In this document: one piece after another, positions 51,024 through 63,721 of the stretch
Layout: every line of letters starts with the position of its first letter
How positions within the stretch are numbered: position 1 is the stretch's first letter
NCBI GenBank assembly: GCA_013365365.1
Contig: JABVXU010000085.1
Location: forward strand, 103,633 to 167,632
Source: Cruorifilaria tuberocauda
Taxonomy: Eukaryota > Nematoda > Chromadorea > Rhabditida > Onchocercidae
DNA length: 64,000 bases
Direction of reading: 5' to 3'
Notes under the pieces: generated by a model
Databases searched by the model: none
What the model was told of the DNA's origin: nothing
The model's input: the letters and a program-made list of their open reading frames with translations, nothing else
Program-made: the position numbers and the translations under genes

Positions 51024-52999
51024 TACTTCTCATGTTTTATCATCTTTCAGCATTTTGCTTTGAATTGTTTTATCAACTATTTATTAATTTCATTCACTTA
51101 TGTTTGCAACCGAATAAATTTAAGTCATTTTATTTCACTGAATTAAAATTCTAAGGGATGTTTGTTCGTCGTTCTCATGCCATTGGAATAAATGAATCGT
51201 GAATAATTTTCTTGTTATAATTGTTGATCCCTGATTTACATAACAAACAATATACATCCCCAGGTTTTTATTAAATTGATTACGTTGTTTACAATATGTA
51301 AGCATTGTGATATTGTGATGATTGCAACGACAGTGTTGTATGCCACGAATGAATGACGAGAGAGCGAAACGATGAAATCATGAAGGAATTTCAACAAAAT
51401 GATTAATTCCAGTGCCATGTACGTCTTCTTCCCCCATCGTTGCTTCAATTGACAAATATAGTTCTTTCATTTTCATATTTCATAGTTTCATAGTTTTATT
51501 TGTTAAAGTTATTTACAAATTTGTTTATTAAATTGAATTAGAATTATCAATTTTAATGTAAATTAAAGTGAAACGTTGAAAATATCTAACCCCAATTAAC
51601 ACTAAAATGAAAACAATATTAGATTGAAAACAATAATATTTAACTTTTCAATTTCTTATCACAAGTGGTATCAAAATTGTCAAATAAAATTTAAAAAAAG
51701 GAGAAAGGAAATATAGAAGAATCACGATAATTTAAACAAAGTTGAGAGTTGTTGAAAATTTGAATATTAATTTTTCATCTGAAAAAAGAGAATTTTTAAA
51801 TAAGAAAAGAAGATGAAATTTTGATATTTATTGAAGCGTAATTATTTAAAGTTAAAGAAAAAGAAATTGTTAATTTTATCGACCAATACAATGAATAATG
51901 CAAATTAAAGCAAGAAAAATCTTGAAGGTGAAGTCAAAAATTGGAAAAAATGCCGCAATTTATGATGATTCATTAATTTTTTCCATTTTTCTTACCTATA
52001 ATATTCTTCATTCTTCTCTTCCCATCCTTCTTATCATTATATCACTTTATTTACTTGCTAATTGATATAAAATGTCATATGCTATTTATTGATATTGACA
52101 AAGCCTACATGAATAGTTAATTTTTACCGTTTGATAAAATTCATTTTCACCTGACTTATTTGAAAAACAATTATTAATTACTCATACTGATCTAAATTTA
52201 TTTGTTGTGTCATAAACAACAAAATTTTCCTTTCTCATCTTCAATTCAATTTCAATTTATATAACAATATTTGGTAATTCGTGACAAACACACCTTGCAA
52301 TTAAGGTGAAGAGAAAGTTAAATCTTTCATCTTATTGCGCTTTTCCATTCAACTATTAAACGAAATATTGAGGAAGCAAAAAGGTACGTTTCAATGTGAG
52401 AGATGATAGGAATAACCAAATTTTTTAAAATCATTGTTTTTTCCTCTATGATTATTAAAATTTACATAAATATGAAAGTGAATGAATAGGAAATTTCATT
52501 CTTCACTGATTTCACTGATCGTGTTATCTAACGAGAAGAGAATAAGAGAATTGAAAAAAGTTACGTGATTTGGGTTGATATTGAAGTATGAGTTTATTTA
52601 CAGCCAATTTTCCATGTTCTTTGAGCTTCGCATTATTGCTGAAAATTTCGATATTTGCAAGTTCCAATTTTCTCGAGTTTATTTCGCACTATTCTAACTA
52701 TTTTTTCGTGTCTTATTTAGCTGAAAAATTACATATATCAAATGATTCCTCCCTTTTTTACTGAATAACCCGAGTCGAATGATTTAAATTCTGAAGGGCG
52801 TAAAAATTTCACTTTTTACGAAATTCGAGTCAAAGGAAAAAATATAGCAATATTTCTTCCAGAATTCATAATTTTATTAGATTAGATACTGTTTTTCGCT
52901 ATCAATCCTACCATTTTTTAGATTTTGTCATGTGCAATATTTTCTTATTTTTAAAAACCTTTACATTTAGGGAAAGTGAAATATTTTTCTGTATACACT
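51024..52999. other. intergenic, nothing recognised
   Basis: Very AT-rich spacer between the GPCR stop and the ribokinase start, with long A- and T-rich runs around 51500-52300. No ORF with family motifs and no RNA gene was recognised. Confidence 0.5.
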
Positions 53000-55129
53000 A
53001 TGGTTGATATTCTTGTTTACGGAAGTATTGCGCAAGACTTAGTAAGGTAAGTTTGAAAATTAAAAAGGAGGTTCAAAAAAGAATAAAGTGTAGAGCAAAA
53101 TTTTTTTAACGACTTCATAAACAGTATTATTGGTGTAACTTCGTAACTAGTTATCACCTCAATTTAACACCTTAAATTTTCTCAATTTCTACAGCTGTAT
53201 ATTACTGAAATACAGTTTATGAAGTAATCAAGTAATAATAAATGATAAATGAAATCTTAATCTTTCCTTTCCATGTCATTGATTGGCATTTATCGAATGC
53301 TTCATCATTTCCTCCAAAAGGAATCGCTCTATCAGATATACTTTCCTTTTTTGTGAAATCTTCTCGTTTAAGTTACACGGATCAATTTCCACGACCAGGT
53401 GAAACCATAAAAGGCGTATTTACAACATCTCCAGGAGGAAAAGGAGCTAATCAAGCTGCTCAAGCTGCTATGTTAGGTGCTGCAGTATGCATGATTGGAA
53501 AAGTAAGTGGCTGATTGTTATTTCATTACTTTATTTTATAGAAGAAAAATACAATACAATACAGTATTATCATAAACAAGTATATATCTCATTTCACGTT
53601 AGTCTTTCAAGGACAAAGTCAAAAGAGAACTTTAAAAATGAGTGTGAATGATATATACCTTACACTTCATGATCGAATCTTAAGGTAAACTAAATTATCC
53701 AACCTTAAAATTCCTTCATTCCAACTCAAATTACACAGTAATCACAAATGGATATGGCATCAATTCGAGAAGTTTGTCCTTGCGATCATAATTATATGTT
53801 ATTTGAGGTTGGCAAAGATGTGTTTGGATCAAGTAATGTGGATAATTTGAAAAGTTTCGGCGTAAACACTAAATATATTGATGTTAGCGAGAGCGAAAAA
53901 ACTGGTTGCGCCACAGTAATTGTTACAAAAGAGGGTACGTGTAAGCTACAATGTCAATTACTAATCCGTCCATACTTACTTACCTGAGTAAGAAAATTTC
54001 TTACTGTTTACAGCATTCCAAAATCTTTTCTAGTTCTTTTTTCACAATTTATTCTGGAAATTGAGGTCAAAATTCGATAGTAATTGCACCGGGTGCAAAT
54101 CTGGAATGTATGACATCCCGGATTGAGGAATTGGAAGAAGTTGTCGCTAACTCAAAATTGGTACTTTGTCAAAATGAAACATTTTACGAATCTGTCAGAA
54201 GAATATTTGAATTGGCAAGGAAGCATAATGGTTTGTCTGTCTTCTCTTGAAGTCTATTATTGAGACTAGAATTGATTTAATCGAATAACTGGATAATAGT
54301 ATCAGAATTCCAAAACTATTTTGATTCAAATCACAACAATTCAAATTGAGAAACTAAAAAAAAGCTCAGCACATTTTCAGTGAAGACATTCCTGAATTAT
54401 GCTCCAGTTGAATATACTTTCGCTAAAAATATTTTAAAATTGTCGGATATACTATGCGCAAATGAAATAGAGGTAGGCATAACGGAGAATTTGAATTTCG
54501 ATTATTTGACTTTAATCATTATTTGATTTCGAAACGTGTGGAATATGTAAAGCTCCAATGTTGTTGTTACTGGAACGAACGACACGTGGGAAGTTAAGGT
54601 CAAAAAGTTTTTTATGAATTCAACTCTTGTTATTCTTTCTTGCATTGTGTATATCAAATTTCCGCAATATTTCAGAGCGAATATCTCGCAGATCAACATA
54701 TTGGATCTATAGAAGATGCGCAGAAAGCTGCCCGGAAATTACTAGAAGCTGGTCCAGTAATCGTCATTTTGACGCTTGGAGAGAAAGGTGTTACATATGC
54801 AAGTAAACAGGGCGATTACGGTCATGTAACGGTACCAACAGTTAAGGTTGTTGAAACTACGGTACGAATTGCATGAAAGTGATATTTCTAAACGAAATTT
54901 GCCAACTTTCTAACAGACCTTGACACCTGCAAAAATTGCTAGTTCTTTGCAGGGTGCTGGCGATTGTTTCTGTGGCGCATTTGCGTACTTTTTGGTGAAA
55001 CGACCCGAACTGGAGTTAAAAGAACAAATTCGACGTGCCGCATACATTTCAACCCTTTCGGTACAACAAAAAGGCACTCGTGATTCATATTTATGGCCGA
55101 AAGACTTACCTTCAAACTTGCTTATGTAA
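53000..55129 (+). CDS. rbks: ribokinase (PfkB carbohydrate kinase family)
   Basis: Phosphorylates D-ribose with ATP to ribose 5-phosphate, feeding the pentose phosphate pathway and nucleotide synthesis. It is 307 residues long, as is usual for the family. Seven in-phase exons: 53000-53046, 53373-53502, 53808-53934, 54066-54230, 54381-54472, 54676-54861 and 54953-55129. N-terminal [14 protein letters not shown] begins the fold. PGETIKG and [14 protein letters not shown] form the sugar-binding PfkB signature 1. [16 protein letters not shown] and ANEIESEYL follow. [12 protein letters not shown] leads to the second PfkB signature, [14 protein letters not shown], whose Asp (residue 253) is the catalytic base. 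QQKGTRDSY near the C-terminus matches the family end. Two introns appear to end in TTGAG rather than the usual CAG/TAG (see findings). No inactivating change was seen. Confidence 0.92.
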
Positions 55130-57026
55130 TTCAAACTTACTTATTGTCCAATTTACTCACTCCCAACCTTTTCTAATTTTTAAAGGTTTATCGGAAGAAA
55201 ACTGAAGGTAAATAATGCTTCTAGCTTTTGGGTTTTCAGATACAATAGTAAGTTTATTGATCAAATTTGCTTCGCCATGAAATAATATTAAACTTTTAAC
55301 TTTTTGCTATCAGTTCTTACCGCAAGATCCTGGACAATAATGATCATCTGAAATATTACCACATATTGCCCAAAATTTCAGGGAACCGTTTCATTTGCCA
55401 AAGGTAATAAATAATTATATAAAATAAGACTAATCTCCTACGAAAGGAACGATCATAAATGCTGCGAAAACAATTCGAAACAGAATTACAAGCAAAAATT
55501 ATTTTCCTTTCAACAGCAACAAGGTCATCATACTCAGATCATCAGATGCCCACTGGGTATCTTAGGCTACCATTTTTATTAAAATTACATGATAACTTCG
55601 TCTTCACTTATTCCATAAGGATATCACATTTTATTTAACATATGGAATGAATGATTTAATTGATAGTATACTCATAAATATCTGAGCATAACTTTGTTCA
55701 ATCATTAATTTCCAGACATTGCTACACTAACAATTAAAACATTTATACAATCAATATAATACTTTAAAACAGTGTCCTCCCTACGTAAATAATTTCAAAC
55801 CACTTCCCTCTCTCTCTCGTTTTTCCCTAATTGTATGTGTCACATACAACAAGACATTCAATGCGGAAAGGAGAGAGAGAAAATAAGTACATAAAAATAC
55901 AAGTAATTTATTGAAATTTAGTTTCTTATAAATACAAAAATTAATAACTACTGCACCATTTTTGAGGAAAACCACGTAGTAAACCAGCTGCAACAGATTT
56001 TCACTTGCATAAAATTTTCAAAATTAGTATCAAAAAACGCTGCTCAAGAAATGTATCAATTAAAATGAGATCGCAGCAAAAGTAGAAAAATTACAATCCA
56101 GGAAACTAAAACAACAACGACAAAAAGGAAAACTATGACTGAATCCAGTTGTGAAATTTAAAAGACTGACAGCGGAAACAAGAACAAGAAATATACCACA
56201 TCTAAAAATGAAGCGTTATTCTCCAAATTTTATCGCCATGCTTCATATGTTTCGGCACAGTTGCCACCTTGTGGTTGAGTATATCTAAAGGTTGAAAACT
56301 CTATTTCATCAGCAAGCTTTTGGAAATAGAAAGCTTTTATTTATACAAACCATGTAGATCGTTTTTGTGTAGATTGTATAGACCTATACAAAATATTTTT
56401 GCAATTCTCATTTCTTCTTGATTTTCACCAACCTACTATTTTTCCTTTTTTCTCTTTTTTGTTCTTTTTTCAACTTATCTTCTTTGATAATAATAGCTGC
56501 TGCACAGCCTACCAGACGTCATAAGTTTAAATCTTTTTCTCTAGCCAATCCAAAACACAGTGAGAATAAGATTCTTGTTAAATAGAATAACACGAAAGAT
56601 TGGCACATCGATTAATACACAGCATTTATGCAACTGAATTAGACTGTTTTGGAATCTCATGTCAAAATGAAAAACCTAAACTATAATCAAGTCAAAAATC
56701 TTGCTTAAAACAACAATAATTAATAGAAAATATCTGAATGGAATTAACTTTCAAATCCTAATATTGGAAGATCAATCTGATGACGTAGAAAGACTAATGA
56801 TTTCTTTAATTCCATTATTTAATCCTTCTTCTTTTCTTTTACTTCTCCATCACGTTTAACTTTTCCTTTCTTTTTTTTGTTTCATACATTATATTTATTT
56901 CCTTTGGAAAAGAAATATGAATGCCGAGGTCCCAAAGTTTCTGATTAAACACATCTGATAGGCAGTGCAAACGAAACGGTTTACCGTATCAAAGTTCTGC
57001 ATTCAGCGGAGGGAGGATTTCGGGAC
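55130..57026. other. convergent intergenic region
   Basis: Lies between the stops of ribokinase (+) and the RRM-like gene (-). It contains the inverted repeat at 55806-55882, listed separately. No coding sequence is supported. Confidence 0.5.
55806..55882. repeat. nested inverted repeat (possible cruciform)
   Basis: The centre TTGTATGTG-T-CACATACAA is a perfect 9-bp palindrome with one central base. It is flanked by a CT run on the left and a GA run on the right, which are also complementary. The whole block could fold into a hairpin of about 75 nt. Confidence 0.7.
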
Positions 57027-60000
57027 TTACATCGACGGTGTAACCCACGCCGGCATTTTATTCGTGCTACTTGTTACTGGTAACGATGATGTTGACGGTG
57101 TTTGCATGATTGCATATGGATCATTCACTTCCGGACGTCTCATGTAATCCGGTGCAGTATTTTGTGTGGATAACTTCTTCGCAAGATCGCTAAAAATAAG
57201 AATTTTGAAAAGATTTTTCTCAGTACGCTAATTAAAATTAATTGTGACAAGCTTATCTTTGGCCTTAAAAAATCTTAAAGTCTTAACTGTTTTGCTTCTT
57301 GCCTGATATAAAGTCAACATTGATACCAAAAACTAATAGATACAAAATGAAAGCAGCTTTTTAATTTGAACTTCTATCTGGGTATTGAGGAAATTGAAAC
57401 AAAATACAAATCACGATTTTAAAATGCCTAAAAATCAGAATAAAGATAACATTAAGATAAAGGCGAGAGATGATAAATACTTTTAGAAAATCTCTAAAAA
57501 AATAATATATTTAAATTTCTACTAATCTGTTCATGAGAATTAAAATTCCATGAACTTTCTTATTGAGCATACGCTCATATGAATATATAATTATGATATT
57601 AAAAGATAATTGGAAACAAACGGAATATAACAAACGCAAAGATGAAATAAACAAAAAAGAAAATGAGCAAAACACACTCAATAACTTTTTGTTGACGTAA
57701 AATATGCTCTTGTAAGTCCATTTCTTTTCTGCGCTCCATGGTACCACTTACTAAAATTGATGAATCAAAAAATTTAACTGAAATAAAAACATAACAAACA
57801 ACATTTTCTCTCCGCATCAAAAATAATGTACAATTTGCAAATGAAACAAATATATATAATGAAACAAAACACAGAACTTTGAATCATCGAATTTGTCTAG
57901 TTTTTAATTAAAACTTCTATATTATTTAAAAAAAAAAAGAAGAGGATATGAGAGATCAGCATTACATGGTACAGTGGAGCGTGGCGGAAGCGGAGCTACA
58001 TCTGTTATGGCAACGTCCATTACGGGCAATTTGCCTGGTGGTTTCCTTCGCCTGGCATCTGTGTAACCATACGAATCGAAAGTAGGGCCGTATGGATACG
58101 GAGCTGGCTGTGGTGGACGTCTCCAACTGAAAATAACACTGACTTTTAACATTGTTTGCTTAGCAAACAACAGTGTCAATAAGCAAAGAGATGATAGTAC
58201 CCTTTTGATATACAAAGGTACTATTATTTCTCTTCTTCCCAAGATTAGTGAGATCCGTATGTAGCGGAGGCATTGTATATGTTTTTCACAAAAATTAAAG
58301 GAATATAAATAACATTAAGTCGGAATGACTCCATAAAATCCAGAGAAAGGTAACATGTAAGATACAAAAACAGTGGTTCTCTAAATAATACAACATACGG
58401 TTCAACTCTGTAGCCTCCTCCATACCGCGGTGGAGCCGGTGGCATCGAATAAGATGGCATCGATCGAAATGCATCAGATCGACTATATCGTCGTCTTCTG
58501 TACCGCCCTGCTCTATAAAAGAAATGGAATTTTCTTCAAGAAATTGGTAAATAACAGCTTTTATTGGCAATAAAAAAAGCTGAAAATATTTACGAAATTC
58601 TGAAATTATCAAAAATTTTGTCCTTTTTGAAACAATTTCCTATACTAATAATATGCCAAGATAATTATAAACCCTTTTATCTTATAAGCATTTGCGATTG
58701 CACAGATAGATTTTTAATTAATTAACCTTCGCCGTTTCCGAGATGGTCCACCACCATCATCTTCTGCAATTCTTTTCGCATCGCCGGAAGATTGACCTTT
58801 TTTCGGAAACGTTGGTTTCGACTGCAGGTTTCTCAATCCAGCGTTTTTTTCGGCAGGCTTAATGCCCTCACAACTATGTGCAACATTACCATCAATAATA
58901 TTATTACCACCGCTTTCCACAATATCTTTTTCTCGTTCCGCTTCCAATAAACGCTTACGATCTTGCGCCGTTTTTGCAGCATCACTCCGGGTCTGCTTCG
59001 ATCCTACCGATGCTTTGGAGAATTTTTCTTGCTCCTGTTCAATTTTTTTGGATTGCGTGTATGAGATGAATTCTTTGTAGGTTAACAAACAGTACATATC
59101 AGTTTCTGGTGTTGGCACAATAAGACGATCCCAGCCATGGAAATCCACTGAAATCTGATTCAAATTAAAAAAATTCTTTTTTCAGAGACAAATCTCCTAA
59201 GCAAATTAAAGTTAAAAGAACCGGTTTTTATTTTTATGAACTGAAGCAAGGCTCATTTATCAGCATACGATTAAAATAATATCATGCAGTCATAACTATG
59301 TAATATCATATGGTAAGCGTGCCACTGATCATATCATCCTTTGCTGCATTTTTATATCTGTGTCTCATTTTAAATAACTTACCATTAGGGAAATATACTT
59401 TGACATAATTGCTCGATACATTTCTTGTACCGAGATAAACAAAATCATTATTAGAATGAGCTGCTACAGCTTCCCGAGCAGTTGAAAACAACAAAACAGC
59501 CATACGCTGCCTATAATGTTTTTGCATGAAAAAGTGAAACCTTCAAAAACTTCTGCTCAATCTCCACATAACCTCCTTAGATCCAAAACAAGCGCATGCT
59601 ATTGCCATATTGAATGATTAAGGTCTTTATAAAATTTAAAAAACTATTAGAATATCAACTCAAAGGCAAACTGCACCAATTTAGAAAAAAATAAAATTTC
59701 AAACTGTATGAAGTTATACACTTACCCCAACATATCCGTTTCAAAACGTATGCTTTCGATCGGATAATTTTTAAAACAAATTTCGCGAACCTGCTTCTCC
59801 GTTACTTCGCCACTAATAGGCTTAACGATCAAATAACGCATACTTTCCATCGGTTCTCGCATTCGACCTAAGCGGCTTTCCAGTATTTCTTTGTACTTTC
59901 GTACCCATTTTGCTGAAATTGCAACACTCTCCAGAAAAAAAAAACTTTAAAGAAGACAAAGTAGGAAATGAGGAAAAAGTCATACTAAATGAACAAATTT

Positions 60001-63000
60001 TAATGAAACTACTCTACCATGAAAAATTATGGTTATGACTGCATAATCATCCGACAATGCAGAAAAACATGAAATCTGAAATTTGACTATTTACTTGTTA
60101 GAAAGTTGTCAAAGATTGTCAGGAAAAAAGTTAGAAAAATTAGCGATTGTAAAAAAGCATATAAATAGACGCAGAAAACATACAAATAATCGTAAATCAG
60201 ATTTTGGAACAAAATTTCCTTTTTGAGAGATAAAAAATAAAACTTTACTAAAACTTTACTTTGCGGTAAGTAGATTTTCACACGATGTGCACCAGTCCGT
60301 ATATGAACGAGGTTATTTACAGCGCAATATGCAATAGGATGATCACTTTGGAAATATGCTTCAATTCGTCTGGAATAAATAAAATAAATACTGAAAATGG
60401 AAAATTCTTCGACTTTTCAAAGATTTATTTTCAAAACCTGATGAAAAACATTACCTACCCATATAAATGACTAAAATCTGCATCAATTTTCCCCGCTGAC
60501 AGCGGAAATTCCATAATAACTCGCTTACAACGTAGAAGTGCAGTGTAAAACCAAGGATTGTGCATATCTGCTGGTAACACATTTTCAAAAATTACCACCC
60601 GTCTATCTGACTCATCCTTGCATACTGAAAAAATTTTATCCAATAAATATTGATTAAACTGAATACAAGGATTATCCCACATATCACATCCTTCGTCCAA
60701 CATGATAAATATATACTAAAAGATTACTTTACATTAATAAATTAAAGAAACAACCAAATCAACTACTAGCCAAAAATGGCTAGCATAATGGACCATTATT
60801 TACATTATCGATATGTGGAGAAATAAATAACCGCACGAACTTGATACATTTATGACACAATTAATGTGAAACTTACGCCTCCATTGGAATTCCGGAGCAC
60901 CATCCCAATCAACTGGCAGTGTTTTGTAATATTCCGCCATAATCATTTTGTTGGTTAATTTGTCTGGACCCGTTTCTTCACCCAAACTTCTTACTGTTAT
61001 ATTTTTCAAACTTTCTACCACAGCAAAAACTACTTCATTGTCCGTTTCTTGAGTAACATTTTCAATTTCCTCTTCTTTCTTTTCTGAAAAATATGAAAAG
61101 CGTCAATGACATATGCCAAACACACTATTTGTCAGATTATTTGTCGCTTTTGTTTTTTAAATTTAAAAATTTATCATAAAATTACACTTTTAATTATCAG
61201 AATTAAGCTGAAAGGAAACAAATATAATTATTCTATTTAATTAGAAAACATGCCCCCAAGTCTTAAAACCTAGAAGCATCCTTGACTTCCTCTACGATTT
61301 CACTATTTCAAACCGAAAGTATTCACTTCTACTAATCATATCTGCCAGTCTCTGGGAATTCATTTTCTGAAATAGAAAAAACAATTTACATCCTTCAGAT
61401 GCTTGCTTCCAAAGCCTATAAAGTAGAAAAGTGATTCAGACATCTGTGGTTATTCTTCGCGATGGCTAAAAATATTTTCTACAGCAGGAGTGTAAGTGCA
61501 TTTACATGAATCTATACAGAAATACCCTCTCACCTGACTTGCAAAATATGTCGTGGGAACTTTAGAATCAACAGAAATGACAAAGATATATTCGGTCCGT
61601 ACTAGAGGCGATAATGTTCAATGGCTTCTTAACTTCAGCAAGCAAAGTAATAGGCCAACCGTTTTTGCCATCTTTGTCAACTATCGGTCTCGATGCATCG
61701 TCGTCATCACGTAAAACAATGACATCATCTTGGTCTGATGCCACTGGAGCTACTGGAATATTTGGTACACCAGTAACTATAGCACTTTCAGCTCCGCTAT
61801 CGGCATCAACAGCAACAGTATCAGCCGGATTACTGTTACGTTCACCAGCCATTTCAAGGTTTGCCGGAGCTGCAACTGCCTCGAATTCTGCTTCACCGCT
61901 CAACTCCTTCGGAGGTTCAGTGATTGAATCAACTGTTGTTGGCGGGTCAAGCCGATTTTTTTGCGAGATAACACGATCTCGATGCACTCGTGAATAGAAT
62001 GAAACCAAACACTTCACACCAAGCTCCTGAAGTGATTGATTAGGTTACGGTGGAATGGTAACCCGGAAGAAATAGAGCACACGCGAGGAATCATGGATAT
62101 TTTCAACATGTGACTATAACGTCAGCAACATGTTCCTCATGTTGATATAGCGTAAAACCATTACGAAAGAACCGATGCAAAACGTAGATGATTAAAGACT
62201 CATTACGATCGAATTATGCTTTAACCGCACCTAATAACGAATTTTATGTTATACAATTACGTATTAGCTAAACTAAAATACCTCTACTAATAACTACATA
62301 AGAAATGCAAGTAGTAAATTTCAATATTAGGTTCGATTACTCGATGAATAATAGCAAAAAGGAAAACCTGAAAGTAACGACTTAGACTTACGACAAAAAG
62401 TGGAATAAGAGTCTTCTTTTTGTCCTCACATTCTGCATTATTAGAATGGATTTGTCGTAAAACAAGGAAAAGACTAAATAAAAACTGAAAGAGAAAATGT
62501 ATGCGTAAAACAAATTTCTCTTAAATACGCAGGATGAATCAAATAATTTTCACAAATTAAAAATAAAGTAGCCAATTATCTTTACCTCGATATAAAATAA
62601 ATCCCAATCAAATGACTTCTTCACAAGAACCAAAAAAGCTTCCCAAATTAGTATTAACGAGTTTCAACTCCGTATGAAAAAAGAAAAAATGAGAAGTGAT
62701 ATAAAAGTTTCAGCAATCCGCTGTATTTACTGTTGGGAATAAAAAGCACCACTGTTCAGTCACAAATCTGTTTTAGTATAAAAGAATTGTATAAGAAGCA
62801 ATACGATCATGACCTGCTGAGGCGTAACATAATAGTATCAGAAAGAAATCCCGCCAAAGATCTTGTAACCCTACAATTGATTATCTCTCTTCTGCAGAAA
62901 AAGAAAAAAACCACTTACAGCGAATAGACAAATGATTTCTGTTAAAAATTAACAATAGGAGCTACTACAAAATTCTTATTAGAAAGTAGAATCATGGGAT

Positions 63001-63721
63001 ATGCAAGCTGTCAAAACATTTCGTACAGTGCGACTGCTGCCGATAACTGTGAAAGTTGATGACGCAGCACGTGCAAACTGGACACGTTCGCACCGATAAG
63101 ATCATTGATATTCAAGGACGTTGACCATCTCAATTCACTTAATCGAAGCACTGTTTATCAAAAGACGGTTTTCTAACTGCTGATGATAGCTTTACGGGCA
63201 AAGCTCTGTAAATTCACGCATGTTTCGTTATGGCATGCTAACTCTAAATCATATATAAGCCATACATACCATATATCCTTCAATGTCGGGCACAACATCA
63301 TAGAAAGTAAAAAATCAGCTCATACTTGTAAAACATAAAAGTAACTAAATGACTTATCCCTTTTCGTGCATTTTATTCGTGAAAAATAAAAAAAGTAACC
63401 TGATCTAGAACACCATCGATCAACGGGAATCGGATGATACGATCGACTGCGCCACTTTCAAGATCAAATTTCAAACTGATCAAGTGAAAAATGGTTTCAT
63501 TGAATTGTTTACGTGATTCATATTGTAGTTGCATTGGTAAAGTGCTAATAATGACCACGCGATCTATATCCAACTTTTTCGTCTTTTCACCAAATGTCGT
63601 CAATGCCTCCGTCATCATTTTATTTTCCCGATTGTAAATGATATGCACTTTCTGAATCTGAAATTGACAGATAACTTCTTACAAAAAAAACTGCTCTACT
63701 ATAACAATCTTCTTCATCCAT
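57027..63721 (-). CDS. multi-RRM-like nuclear protein with acidic linker and arginine-rich tail, family not identified
   Basis: About 850 residues. Exons: 63721-63683, 63657-63400, 62026-61603, 61083-60877, 60715-60459, 60369-60260, 59912-59726, 59510-59383, 59147-58727, 58512-58399, 58126-57966, 57750-57678 and 57189-57027. At least three RRM-like folds are suggested. The first pairs VVIISTLPMQLQYESRK (RNP2-like) with GVKCLVSFYSRV (RNP1-like). The second runs VVIFENVLPADMHNPWFY to AYFQSDHPIAYCAV. The third runs SMRYLIVKP to RMAVLLFSTAREAVAAH. Between the first two lies a long acidic linker (SDQDDVIVLRDDDDASRP). A Lys/Glu-rich stretch follows, then GGGPSRKRRR, RYRRRRYSRSDAF, Tyr/Pro/Gly-rich segments and a short helical end (EHILRQQKVIDDLAKKL). 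All junctions are in phase except 60877/60715. The ATG at 63721 is a provisional start. RNA binding and nuclear location are inferred from composition. Confidence 0.7.

Noticed and set aside
60778..60800. Small inverted repeat CTAGCCA-AAAA-TGGCTAG
   Set aside because: Only 7 bp per arm; expected by chance in a window this size.
61614..61997. 127-codon plus-strand ORF rich in Ser/Ala/Thr
   Set aside because: Antisense shadow of the acidic-linker exon of the RRM-like gene, which has proper splice borders and phase.
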